From contig OY987228.1 of assembly GCA_963920705.1 (NCBI GenBank), positions 2,434,159 through 2,498,158 on the forward strand: a DNA stretch of 64,000 nt. Reading direction: 5' to 3'. The notes beneath the pieces are model-generated. The model searched no databases. It saw only the letters and a program-made list of their open reading frames with translations, and was not told the origin of the DNA. The DNA comes from Odiellus spinosus. Taxonomy: Eukaryota > Arthropoda > Arachnida > Opiliones > Phalangiidae. Positions 53,479-63,999 of the stretch are shown piece by piece; within the stretch, counting starts at the first letter, position 1; every line of letters starts with the position of its first letter. The translations under genes and the position numbers were made by a program.

Positions 53479-53518
53479 AGCACGCCTGTCTAGTAAGCGT
53501 AGCGTTAGATAGTCTTTG
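53479..53518 (-). repeat. right terminal inverted repeat of P element
   Basis: Perfect complement of 46698-46737 over 40 bp; followed by CATTATCTT (53519-53527), the target duplication. Confidence 0.95.
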
Positions 53519-53740
53519 CATTATCTTTTACGTAGACAGAGACTCCAAAAGCCTTTCGTCGAGCCCCACAAGGAAAATAAATACCATTTAGCTCTGTGAA
53601 TCCAGAGATACAAAAATTGTCACTCTGTTTAGCCCAAGTTTCAACTAACATTATAATATCAGATTGCATTACTTTGAGATCGGAACACACATCTTGTAAG
53701 TGACAGTTTAAAGATTGAACGTTATGCATGTAAAAAAGTC
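53519..53740 (-). pseudogene. N-terminal half of the EEP endonuclease gene
   Basis: MHNVQSLNCHLQDVCSDLK, then SDIIMLVETWAKQSDNF with the catalytic Glu, then RRKAFGVSVYVKDN. The reading continues across the P-element insertion point into 46697 and below (KDN then VTNTLVRTYV), which shows both pieces were once one gene. From a LINE-like element or Helitron; the family is not settled. Confidence 0.78.
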
Positions 53741-55340
53741 CCGAAAAAATACTTAAAATTAAGAAAAACGTTAGAAGTTTAAAAATTTAAACTGCATGAT
53801 GGACGCTATCCAACTTGTTTTCCCCTTTGTGTCGTAACACAACGGGGAACAAATCACATCAGTCGCTGAGAAATAGGATTTTAGTAGTGAATTTTAGGGT
53901 GTACAGGAGTGTAAAAGAGTCAAGACAAGGCTTAACCGAGCCAGATGCTATGGCGAGAGCATCGGCGTGTTCGGGGTTCACCTATCGCCGTCGCTGAAGA
54001 GCTTAGGAATCTCACTGAATCAAAATTAAGCTTAGACAAGATATAAACTGGATTTATATTTTTCACCTCTGCGCGTATATTTATGCGTGAACTTTGATAG
54101 AGGCCATATTTTAATTTCTGAGCCTATTTAAAAAAACCTTCCTCAGTACTAGGCATAATCCGCGGCACATACTCTCTCCCGGTCTCCGTTCGCGACGTGA
54201 ACAATCGGCGACAGCGAGTCTCAACGACAGCTCTGAGCCTCGTCGTGAAGCTCGGGCCTCGGGCTTCGGGCTCGGCTGCCGTTGAATCGCGCTAACTCAA
54301 AAAGCTAGATTCCATCGTAAGTCACTCGCAACAAAAATATATATATAAATTTTTGCTCGCAATCACATGAAAGGTTTATATTTAGAAAAAATATTATTTG
54401 AAACACGATATAACGTTTCTTGTAGGTGTGAGCTTATATGCCCTCCAAACAAGATTTTGTTTGTTTCGTTGCTCCTTTTTAATTTCCACGTAGCTAAGTA
54501 ACACGCTAATTATTTATAGAATTTGCATACATTGATTTTCTGCTGAATTTTATCACCATTTTTGAGTTGTGTACCACATATAGTAGTAATGTTTAAGAGG
54601 TCTCACAACCAAACTGTTTCTACGCTTAAAATTTAAAAAGCAAAGAATGCCGTATCAATAACTGGGATAAAGTTCGGAACTCTCACTTGCCAGTGTAAAG
54701 ATCTCAAATATTTTTCGTGACTTTTGGAAAGCTAAACTTTGCCAATATTACTCATACCGCAACCGATATTGAAGAAGTTTATTCAAGAATTGGCATTTCT
54801 CGTCACAAAATGCCCATGTCACTCGCAAACAATAATAATTTTGCAAGGGGAATTATAACTTCTAGCTAGGTATGTTGAATTTATCCGTAAACTTGTTTTT
54901 GAAATATATTTAATATAAATTATATTTTAATCCTTGTTAATTATAAAAACTGTACCTAAACCGGTTTAATAATTGTTAAAACAGTGAATAAAATGTACTT
55001 TGTGTAACAATGATGTAAATGAGTTTGGATAAAAAAAATTTAATGAAATCCGTTTTATCGCTTTCTTTATGGCATTGCAACTATTTATGTGCTTCTTTCT
55101 CAGCACTCCCCATCGCATTTCTAGTCTGTAAATACATCCTTACTTCAAGTTAAAACTAAAGAATAAATTTTTGTATTAAATATTTCAACATTGCCTGTGA
55201 GAATGAGGCAGAATAAAAGTTTAAATGATTACACATTCATAATTTAAAATCCTTCATCAAATCTGATTAGGGAGATTATAAATATTTCAAAACTTCCCCA
55301 GTGCATTTACAAATCATATCAGAACACGCGGATTGTCCTT
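53741..55340. other. non-coding region with a GC-rich block
   Basis: No gene. 54170-54320 is GC-rich against an AT-rich background and ends in a donor-like GTAAGT at 54319, with TATTTAAA at about 54124, so it could be a promoter and untranslated first exon. The evidence is weak. The rest is AT-rich without structure I can support. Confidence 0.3.
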
Positions 55341-55400
55341 AACATTTACTTCACCATCACTTTGAACAAAAACAAATACTTTTATGATAATACCCCGCTT
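55341..55400 (-). repeat. fragment related to the EEP element at 46.24 kb
   Basis: TTCACCATCACTTTGAACAA and the next 20 bases repeat 46241-46281 with about five changes, coding FVFVQSDGE on the minus strand. A scrap of another copy. Confidence 0.5.
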
Positions 55401-55613
55401 ATTATAAGGCAGGATAGCGTAAGGGGGGGGGGGAATAAAGTAAGAAATAGTAACGTAATAAGATATTAAAGTATATGAAAAATTATTGGGCCCCGAAAAG
55501 ATCAAATATATGTATATATAAAAATGAATCAAAAGTTAAATTAAAATGTGATATATAATTATGAATAGATGGCGCGGTCTGCGACTCTTCCTTTGAGAGA
55601 ACGGGAATTCTTT

Positions 55614-55770
55614 GCCCCCCCGAGTATCTTGCCCCCCCCCCCCCCGCGTATCTTGCCCCCCCGCGTATCTTGCCCCCCCCCCGCGTATCTCCCCCCGCGT
55701 ATCTCCCCCCCGCGTATCTCCCCCCCCCCCCCCCGCGTATCTTCCCCCCGCGTATCTTGCCCCGCACCTC
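55614..55770. repeat. C-rich minisatellite, CCCCCCGCGTATCT unit
   Basis: About nine units of a C run (4 to 14) followed by GCGTATCT(TG). On the minus strand this is G runs spaced by about 9 bases. A single pair of units recurs at 55874-55896. A G10 run lies at about 55422-55432. The Gly- and Pro-rich ORFs here are by-products. Confidence 0.93.
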
Positions 55771-55943
55771 TATCTCTGTCGCTATGGTAAACGCGTATCG
55801 TAGACTTTGGGCCAGATACTAGGAAGGGACTACGGACTCGCGGAGATAAAGTGAGAGAGAACATGAATTCTTTGCCCCCAGCGTATCTTGCCCCGCTTCA
55901 CTAGGGAAACGTTATAGAGAATTTTTGGGTCGCTTATACACAT

Positions 55944-56016
55944 GTCTACATGGCGCAGCCAGTAACTCGGTCGCCTCGAGTTCACGAGCTTGAGCGTTCG
56001 AGACCCGGTGTAGCCA
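55944..56016 (+). ncRNA. tRNA-like segment, possible SINE head
   Basis: An A-box-like TGGCGCAGCCAG and a perfect B box GTTCGAGAC, 45-50 bases apart, with CTACA near the start pairing with TGTAG just before CCA. The T-stem pairs poorly, so it is not a functional tRNA; a tRNA-derived SINE is the likely reading. The tail of the SINE was not defined. Confidence 0.35.
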
Positions 56017-57040
56017 GAAAAATCTCTGTAGTTCTGAGGTGTGCGAAGAGAAGGAGCTTCGAGAGTTGATTTAGGCGCGAAAATTTATTTGAAATTTTGA
56101 AATTTCGTTGTATGGGAAATTCTTCCGCCAGCCTTTTTCAGGCAAAATAAACGGGAAAGTAGTTCCACAGCCAGCCAGCCTCTTGCTATCATTTCAATAA
56201 GCTTTCTCCCCCCTTTGGGGGGCGGAAAGCTTAATAAACATTTGGGTCCTGCTCATACGCTCGCGTACATGCACAAAATGAAATCCAAATTGCGCCGGTG
56301 TGAACGCAACATCCACAATAAAGTGAAACTGCGCTAATTTCGCCAAAGAAATAAACTGGAACTCCTACAACGTACTCTTGCAAAATATTAATGCGTACCT
56401 CGTTGGTAGTAATGACGTGTGTACTGCAAACTCTGTGGCAGAGTCGGGGTGTTATCCTGTTCCCTTGGCCTTATGGAATTACCATTCATCGTTACTGCGT
56501 AGTCAAATATCAGACTAATCAATCAAAAGTACATTCTTACCTGGTGGATGCGGTTTACCAAAAAAAAATCTTTCGTCTAATTAATAAAGTGGAACTGTAC
56601 TTGTTTTGGAAAAAAAATGATGCGGAACTGCACTTATCACGGATAATGTGTTAAATGAAACTGTATTAAGTCCGGTAAAAACCTTAAAATAGAACTGCAA
56701 CTTCTATAACGCACTCTGGCGATTTGTAATGTGAATATGTATTTTTATGGAAGCAGAATGTGGTTAAAAACTATCACTCTGTAACGACTTTTGTTTTATA
56801 GATACTTGACTAATCCGAAAACCTTTTAACATTATTAATTATGTATTCTCAGTTAAAATTGTTCCCCATAGTTATAATTATTCACTGATTGCCAATTTAT
56901 TACTTAGTTGATTAAAAAATAAATTTTTGGTATTTGTAATTAATAGTATAACTGTGCTTTAATATTCAAAATAAATGTAGATGGATCACTTACCCGCAGT
57001 GTCTTTCTTAATATATCACAAATATTTTCGTCAAACGTTA
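56017..57040. other. non-coding with short degenerate repeats
   Basis: A motif of the form GGAACTCCTACAACGTACTC / GAACTGCAACTTCTATAACG recurs at about 56350 and 56690, with AACTGCACTTATCACGG between. No gene supported. Confidence 0.4.
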
Positions 57041-57050
57041 AATTTTTTCA

Positions 57051-59540
57051 TTGAATTTCGTGCTAAAAACTGTGGGAAATGGTAAGAATAAATTAGTATA
57101 TAACTAAGAAAATGTTTCCAGGTGGTAACTTAACTATTTCTTGCAGAAAAACCGGTTTTTGAAAGTGGTTTGCACTTGTTAAAAAAACTTGCGCCAACGA
57201 ATTCCGTGCTAAAAATTGTGGGAAATGGTAAGAATAAATTAGTATATAACTAATAAAAAGTTTCCAGGTGGTAACTTAACTATTTCTCTCAGAAAAACCG
57301 GTTTTTGAAAGTGGTTTGCACTGATGAAAAAACTTGTGCCAACGAATTTCGTGCTAAAAACTGTGGGAAATGGTAAGAATAAATTAGTATGTAACTAAGA
57401 AAAAGTTTCCAGGTGGTAACTTACCAATTTCTTGTAGAAAAACCAGTTTTTGAAAATGGTTTGCGCTTGTTAAAAAAACTTGCGCCAACGAATTTCGTGC
57501 TAAAAACTAGGGGAAATGGTAAGAATAAATTAGTATGTAACTAAGAAAAAGTTTCCGGGTGGTAACTTACCAATTTCTTGCAGAAAAACCGGTTTTTGAA
57601 AATGGTTTGCGCTTGTTAAAAAAACTTGCGCCAACGAATTTCGTGCTAAAAACTGGGGGAAATGGTAAGAATAAATTAGTATGTAACTAAGAAAAAGTTT
57701 CCGGGTGGTAACTTACCAATTTCTTGCAGAAAAACCGGTTTTTGAAAGTGGTTTGCGCTTGTTAAATAAAACTTGCGCCAACGAATTCCGTGCTAAAAAC
57801 TGGGGGAAATGGTAAGAATAAATTAGTATGTAACTAAGAAAAAGTTTCCAGGTGGTAAACTATTTCTTGCAGAAAAACCGGTTTTTGAAAGTGGTTTGCA
57901 CTTGTTAAAAAAACTTGCGCCAACGAATTCCGTGCTAAAAATTGTGGGAAATGGTAAGAATAAATTAGTATATAACTAATAAAAAGTTTCCAGGTGGTAA
58001 CTTAACTATTTCTCTCAGAAAAACCGGTTTTTGAAAGTGGTTTGCACTGATGAAAAAACTTGTGCCAACGAATTTCGTGCAAAAAACTGTGGGAAATGGT
58101 AAGAATAAATTAGTATGTAACTAAGAAAAAGTTTCCAGGTGGTAACTTACCAATTTCTTGTAGAAAAACCAGTTTTTGAAAATGGTTTGCGCTTGTTAAA
58201 AAACTTGCGCCAACGAATTTCGTGCTAAAAACTGGGGGAAATGGTAAGAATAAATTAGTATGTAACTAAGAAAAAGTTTCCGGGTGGTAACTTACCAATT
58301 TCTTGCAGAAAAACCGGTTTTTGAAAATGGTTTGCGCTTGTTAAAAAAACTTGCGCCAACGAATTTCGTGCTAAAAACTGGGGGAAATGGTAAGAATAAA
58401 TTAGTATGTAACTAAGAAAAAGTTTCCGGGTGGTAACTTACCAATTTCTTGCAGAAAAACCGGTTTTTGAAAGTGGTTTGCGCTTGTTAAAAAAACTTGC
58501 GCCAACGAATTCCGTGCTAAAAACTGGGGGAAATGGTAAGAATAAATTAGTATGTAACTAAGAAAAAGTTTCCAGGTGGTAAACTATTTCTTGCAGAAAA
58601 ACCGGTTTTTGAAAGTGGTTTGCACTTGTTAAAAAAACTTGCGCCAAAGAATTTCGTGCTAAAAACTGTGGGAAATGGAAAGAATAAATTAGTATGTAAC
58701 TAAGAAAAAGTTTCCAGGTGGTAACTTACCAATTTCTTGCAGAAAAACCGGTTTTTGAAAGTGGTTTTCGCTTGTTAAAAAAACTTGCGCCAACGAATTC
58801 CGTGCTAAAAACTGTGTGAAATGGTAAGAATAAATTAGTATGTAACTAAGAAAAAGTTTCCAGGTGGTAACTTACCAATTTCTTGCAAAAAAACCGGTTT
58901 TTGAAAATGGTTTGCGCTTGTTAAAAAAACTTGCGCCAACGAATTTCGTGCTAAAAACTGGGGGAAATGGTAAGAATAAATTAGTATGTAACTAAGAAAA
59001 AGTTTCCGGGTGGTAACTTACCAATTTCTTGCAGAAAAACCGGTTTTTGAAAGTGGTTTGCGCTTGTTAAAAAAACTTGCGCCAACGAATTCCGTGCTAA
59101 AAACTGGGGGAAATGGTAAGAATAAATTAGTATGTAACTAAGAAAAAGTTTCCAGGTGGTAAACTATTTCTTGCAGAAAAACCGGTTTTTGAAAGTGGTT
59201 TGCACTTGTTAAAAAAACTTGCGCCAAAGAATTTCGTGCTAAAAACTGTGGGAAATGGAAAGAATAAATTAGTATGTAACTAAGAAAAAGTTTCCAGGTG
59301 GTAACTTACCAATTTCTTGCAGAAAAACCGGTTTTTGAAAGTGGTTTTCGCTTGTTAAAAAAACTTGCGCCAACGAATTCCGTGTTAAAAACTGTGTGAA
59401 ATGGTAAGAATAAATTAGTATGTAACTAAGAAAAAGTTTCCAGGTGGTAACTTACCAATTTCTTGCAGAAAAACCGGTTTTTGAAAGTGGTTTGCTCTTG
59501 TTAAAAAAACTTGCGCCATCGAATTTCGTGCTAAAAACTG
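57051..59540. repeat. 146-bp satellite, about 17 units, with higher-order repeats
   Basis: Unit: CGTGCTAAAAACTGTGGGAA, then TAAATTAGTATGTAACTAAG, GTTTCCAGGTGGTAACTTAC, AGAAAAACCGGTTTTTGAAA and TTGTTAAAAAAACTTGCGCC. Starts at 57061, 57207, 57352, 57498, 57644, 57791, 57933, 58078, 58223, 58369, 58515, 58657, 58803, 58949, 59095, 59237, 59383 and 59529: spacing 145-147, with three units of 142 that share the same 4-base-shorter form. A five-unit block (726 bp) repeats from 57207 to 57933, and a four-unit block (580 bp) from 58657 to 59237. Confidence 0.96.
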
Positions 59541-59729
59541 TTGGAAAAAGAGACCTACCAATTTTCTAACCATAAAAAAAGGCCTATAATGTTTGCAGAT
59601 ACAACCTGCACCATAACTATTAATAATATTTTTGAAATTAATAAATAAATAAATCATTGTAGAAGAAACTGGTTTTGACTTATCATAAAACGCTATTTCT
59701 TTTGTTAAAGAAGACTATGTATTTATATT

Positions 59730-59930
59730 GCTAAAATTTGCGCCAGGTTTGCGGGAAAAAAAATTTGCGACATATTTGCAGGGAAAAAAATTTGCGTCAA
59801 ATAGGGTGTTTGCAAACTTGCGACAGGTTTGCTGGGAAAAAAAATTTGCGTCAATTAGGGCCAATAGCAAACTTGCGACAGGTTTGCAAAAATGGTTTGC
59901 AGAAAAAATTTGCGACAATTAGACCCACCC
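59730..59930. repeat. short AAATTTGCGACA repeats flanking the satellite
   Basis: Five or six degenerate copies of AAAATTTGCG(A/T)CA and GGTTTGC(G/T)GGAAAAA. The wording echoes the GTTTGCGCTTG / ACTTGCGCC part of the 146-bp unit, so it may be a decayed or founding form. Confidence 0.7.
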
Positions 59931-59988
59931 CCTCAACTGCCTGGAAGCGTGCGAATTACATCGAATTTCAAAGAACGTAACCCTAAAT

Positions 59989-60303
59989 TTGGAACAGATA
60001 AATAATCATAAATTAATTATCGAAGAGATGTATAATACTGTCGGAGATTACTTTACAAAGATTTACGGGAAGATGTATAATTCGCGCATACGTTTGTGTT
60101 ATCTCGATGATATTCAAGAAAAGTTTGACACTGTATATCAATATTTTTTAAGTTACGTTTCGCCATTTACTGTAATAACTACTTTTGAAGGTAACTTAAA
60201 AACCAAAGGATTACAAAGTGTCTTTAGTAGTTGCAATTTGTTTACAATTATCGTGGGCCAGCTTGGGAAGCTGAAGGAATGTTTGAAATCCGAATATCAC
60301 TAA
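59989..60303 (+). CDS. small ORF of unknown function
   Basis: About 104 codons; the first true ATG is internal (MYNTVGDYFTKIYGKM, about 60028). Mixed hydrophobic with YQYFLSYVSPFTVITTF; no domain recognised. AATAAA signals follow at about 60327 and 60342. It could be a terminal exon or chance. Confidence 0.25.
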   Translation: MEQINNHKLIIEEMYNTVGDYFTKIYGKMYNSRIRLCYLDDIQEKFDTVYQYFLSYVSPFTVITTFEGNLKTKGLQSVFSSCNLFTIIVGQLGKLKECLKSEYH

Positions 60304-61117
60304 AAAAAAAATCAACGTAAACCCAATAAATTTTTTCAAATCAATAAAACGTTTTCAAATACTACGCTTTTCCATTCTTACGCATATATCGTGCGTTGGC
60401 TTACTAAGGAAGGGAGTTCATGAATCACTAGACCCGTTAAGACCCATAAATACCTGTTGAGACGTGTCCGACAAAAGGACGGTAAGGGGACCGGTTCAGT
60501 AACCCCCTGGGGTGCCCGAGTGTCAAAAAAGGGGAGTGGTGGTGGTGGTGGTGGTTAAAAAAAATCGCGCAGGTCGGGGAAAAAAAGGGTAGGGGTATAG
60601 GGGGAAGGGATGTTTAAAAAAAGAGTAAGGGTGCAATGGGGTTTAAAAAATCGTCCAGGTTCCCTAACGGAGGGGGGGGGGTGAAAATCGGTCAAAAAAG
60701 GGGGTAAAATTAAAAATGAAATCGGTATAAGGCATGCCTTATCTCTATCGTTTACCAGCGTAACCCCATCGCGAGACTTCTTTTTTTATTCTGAACACGG
60801 ATAATCATGATCAAGAAGGCCAAGATTGGTTAGCGGATAGACTTCTTTGATAGCTACGGTCTAGGTCCAAATTTTTATAATTTACCTCTCAAGAGATACC
60901 ATCCCCAAATATATTTTAATACAAAGAAAATACAGCCAACCCAGGCGGAAACGTGCGGTTTGCATTGTGTCTATTTTTTAACTGCGCTGTAATAATGTTA
61001 ATTATTATGATATCATAAATAAAATGTATTATTCAAATTTAAAAGTAAATGGCATTTTAATTTTATTATTTTTATGTATTCATTTACATATATATATATA
61101 TATCTATATTATATATA
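60304..61117. other. non-coding, G-rich and (AT)n low-complexity
   Basis: (GGT)n at about 60536-60556, several G runs (60584-60690) and an (AT)n run at 61087-61116. No gene supported. Confidence 0.5.
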
Positions 61118-62540
61118 TTCAAACGGATCCCCTTCCCATCGAAGTCCCTATAAGAATTCTAAATGGAGATGAGTGGGAAGAATCCCAAAGGGATGACCCG
61201 AGCTGTCAGAGATCTATGATGATCCCGATTTATTAGCAAGCCATCCCCGCTATGTAAAATTATATGGATTAATTTACGTTAAACCAACCCAAGATGATCT
61301 CATCCCCCGCTTATTAATACCCCAGTCCACCCAGAAGGAAATTTCAGAAGTATACCACGACGCAAAATTCACAGGTCATATGGGAATAAGTAAAACCATT
61401 AAGAAGGTCACCGCTAGATATTATTGGGATGGAATGAAGAAGAATATAGAGGCCTACATTAAGAGTTGTGTAGTATGTCAAAGAACAAAAATAGAACGGG
61501 GGAGGAAACCTGGGTTAATGATGTTAACAATTGTACAGGGCCCCTGGAAATTGGTTGGTATCGACCTGATGGGTCCCTTTCCCACATCCCCTCAAGGTAA
61601 CACCACGCTAGTGGTAATGGTAGATTATTTTACCAAAGCGGTAGAAATAGTTCCCCTCGAGAAAGCAACCTTAGTAAACGTAGCCTAAGTGTTTATAGAC
61701 AATGTTATATGTAGTTTGAGAGTCCCCGCTAGGTTAGTCTCCAATAACGGACCGCAATTTATAGCCGATTTATTTGCGGAAGTGGCAGCCCTGCTAGGCG
61801 TACACCAAAGCTTTACCACAGTATATCACCCACAATCAAACTTAACCGAGCGTTACAATCAAGTTGTAGGCCGATTACTAGCCACTCGCAATGGATAGTT
61901 CACCCAATGAGAGTACAGGGTACACCCCTAATTTCCTGAACTATGGCCGAGAAATCCACCTACCAGGCGATCCCCTCTAGAAGAACAAGATGATCTTCCC
62001 CCTCCTGATATCACGTTTACGAGAGAACTTAAACACGCTTACATAAACGTGAAAGATAACATTAAGAAAGCCAACGAGAAAAATAATAAATATTATGACA
62101 CACCTAGACGTGAACAGAAGTTCGTAATTGGACAATTGGTGTGGGTCAGAACCTACGTTCAATCCCGCGCAAGTAGCCATACTTCCCACAAACTTTCCCC
62201 CAAATATGAAGGACCAGACTTAGTTAAACCCCGACTGAACAACCTGGCGTACGAATTAATTGATGTTCAAACGAGGCAAACGATGGGTTCATATCACGTG
62301 GACCATATAAAATTAGTACATGAACGATTATGGCCCGAGAATGAACTTAATAACGAAAAGAATGGCCCCAGTCCATCGTTCCGCGATCCAGGCGAAATCA
62401 GTTCCCACGCGGCAGCGACTGCCCCGCTCCCCCCAGACGCGCAAAGAGACTACGTAATCGTAAACAAAAAACCGCGCGCGCTACAAACCTTGATTCAACT
62501 CTCCAAGAAGAATTCCCCGCCCCCCAGTGTATCATAAACA
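61118..62540 (+). mobile_element. Ty3/Gypsy-like pol remnant, integrase end (fossil)
   Basis: Begins in the RNase H to integrase linker (VPIRILNGDEWEESQ), then the HHCC zinc-binding segment (CVVCQRTKIERG), the core with VGIDLMGPFPTS, VSNNGPQFIADLF and YHPQSNLTERYNQ, and a C-terminal tail YDTPRREQKFVIGQLVWVR with HKLSPKYEGP. RT and Gag are absent, and no LTR was recognised. Broken, with several breaks; age moderate. Confidence 0.85.
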
Positions 62541-62554
62541 ATTCAAACGAACCA

Positions 62555-62851
62555 ATGATAGATTTGGTACAATGTGATAGTTGCGAACTAGAGTATCACG
62601 TAAAATGTGTCTGTTTAGATAGAGACACTTTGGATACCGTCCCCACGTATTATTGCTTCAAATTCCAACCAGAATTAACATTTTATTTGATTCAACCCCC
62701 ACTGGGCGATTCTCTCATAACTCGAACACGACAGCTACATCCGGAATGGCGAAACAAACCAATCGTAGTTGGAATTCCGATTCCCAGAGTAGCTCCCCTC
62801 ACCGATCTCGAGGAAGATTTGCGCGTCCTCCAAATAGCTCCCCCCTCTTGA
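62555..62851 (+). pseudogene. PHD-finger-like remnant
   Basis: LVQCDSCELEYHVKCVCLD followed by PTYYCFKF fits the second half of a PHD finger (C-x2-C, H-x2-C, then C), a histone-tail reader. A Pro-rich stretch follows. It lies just after the integrase tail; some retroelements carry chromatin-reading modules there, but it could be a host scrap. Confidence 0.45.
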
Positions 62852-63153
62852 AGCCGTAATTATCGACGGTGAGACAGAAGAGCAACGACGCTGGTGGCGA
62901 TTTGAAACTAGACCCTGGGAAATGGGCATACCGTAACCACCAGGTTTTGGAACCCGGTTCTAGCAGACTCCGACGAGGTTTGGGAAATTGATGACGTTGA
63001 CAGAAGTCCCAACCCCGAGGAAGAAATTCCCACCACGACGCCAGTAGCCCAAGCGCAGATTGTTGAAGAAGTCCAGGCACCCAACGTAGTTTCAGTAACT
63101 ACCGGTTTACCGCGAGCGGTCGAGGAACATATTCCACCACGACGCCAGTAATC
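62852..63153 (+). other. acidic Pro/Glu-rich remnant
   Basis: No clear frame over the whole stretch. A short direct repeat CCACGACGCCAGTA occurs at about 63031 and 63137. Probably part of the same fossil as its neighbours. Confidence 0.35.
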
Positions 63154-63417
63154 TTGGAGGAACCCGTTACCGCGGACCCACCTATTAACTATCTGAATGA
63201 TCCCCTCAACGAGAGACTAGAGCGAAGGTGGAATCTGCCGTACAACAAACGTAGATTCCAAGCACTAACAAGTTCAGTGTGTGGGAAATACTGCGTTCTA
63301 TATCTACTACACCGATCAATGAAAAAGGGAACGCCCTCCTTTATAAAGAAGGTTACTTGTAATGCCGAACACAATGATAAACTTATTTCAACTCTCTTCA
63401 AAAGACGAGGGGTCTAA
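63154..63417 (+). pseudogene. adenain-like protease remnant (fossil)
   Basis: RRFQALTSSVCGKYCVLYLLHR has the Gln and Cys-Gly-x-Tyr-Cys pattern of adenain/Ulp-type cysteine proteases as found in Polintons, followed by KKGTPSFIKKV and NDKLISTLF typical of the C-terminal helix. Only the C-terminal half is present. It points to a second, decayed Polinton-like element. Confidence 0.6.
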
Positions 63418-63497
63418 CCTTATGAATGATAGGACTCCCCATATCGTGGGAATTCTCTATCGCTGCCCCGTATCGAATGGAGGACTTTTTTAAAGGG

Positions 63498-63505
63498 TAT
63501 ATAAA
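63498..63505 (+). promoter_or_regulatory. TATA box before the right-edge ORF
   Basis: TATATAAA, 65 bases before the ATG at 63563, with a TTCTCAAATCACC leader. Good position for a core promoter. Confidence 0.5.
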
Positions 63506-63562
63506 CCTGAACTTTCCGATCTAAAAATCACAAGTTTCTCAAATCACCACAGAACTTTGAAA

Positions 63563-63999
63563 ATGCTGACCGGGCGGAACAGAGTCCGTTGCTTCGGACA
63601 CGGGCCAGATCTGGTGGTGAAGGAGCTGGCCGTCGCCACCGTACCCATCCTCAACTCCTGGACCTTCCAGTCACCCTATGAGGCCAAGTACCTCCCGCCC
63701 GCCATCGCCAGGACCAATCTACAGGCTGTCGTTCGAAGGGGGTGAAGTGCCCTGTGACCGGATCGAGGCTCTTCTGGAGCGCGCCACCCGAGCCTCCCAA
63801 TCCATCTGGACAACCGGCCCGAGAAGGCTAGGCTACTTGATAATTTTTCATCGGCGTGGAATAATTCGTCAAGCATGGATGAAGATTCCAGCGAAACATC
63901 TTCTGCACGGGATTCAGCTTTTTTTAGAGAAGTTTGACTTAGGAAATTTCGGTAAAAAAACATTCAGGAACATTTTATGTTCGAGAAATGTCTCCCAAG
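63563..63999 (+). other. right-edge coding-like sequence, unknown
   Basis: MLTGRNRVRCFGHGPDLVV then ATVPILNSWTFQSPYEAKYL; coding-like, GC-rich sequence (about 63560-63830) continues, in more than one frame, with LLERATRASQSIW. GC drops again after 63840. No family recognised; likely part of the fossil virus-like cluster at 61-64 kb. The window ends before its end. Confidence 0.35.

Larger units (their letters stand above)
46698..53518 (-). mobile_element. P-element-like DNA transposon (THAP family), decayed
   Basis: A 6.8-kb element with perfect 40-bp terminal inverted repeats (CAAAGACTATCTAACGCTAC...; left 46698-46737, right 53479-53518) and 9-bp target duplications. It encodes on its minus strand a THAP-domain, P-type transposase, now frameshifted. 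Two large palindromes (50107-50686 and 51869-52987) lie inside. The left interior (46738-48150) is AT-rich with degenerate repeats. It interrupts an EEP endonuclease gene whose halves flank it exactly. Confidence 0.92.

Noticed and set aside
53815-53997. 60-codon plus-strand ORF ending GFTYRRR
   Set aside because: Short, no domain, no exon signals; likely chance.
55483-55864. Gly/Arg-rich and Pro-rich ORFs on both strands
   Set aside because: By-products of the C-rich minisatellite.
57051-59540. Array of regularly spaced repeats resembling a CRISPR
   Set aside because: Units are contiguous, with no unique spacers, in a eukaryotic genome; it is a satellite.
60536-60690. (GGT)n and G runs as a possible regulatory G4 element
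   Set aside because: Low-complexity sequence without a gene nearby; nothing beyond composition supports a function.
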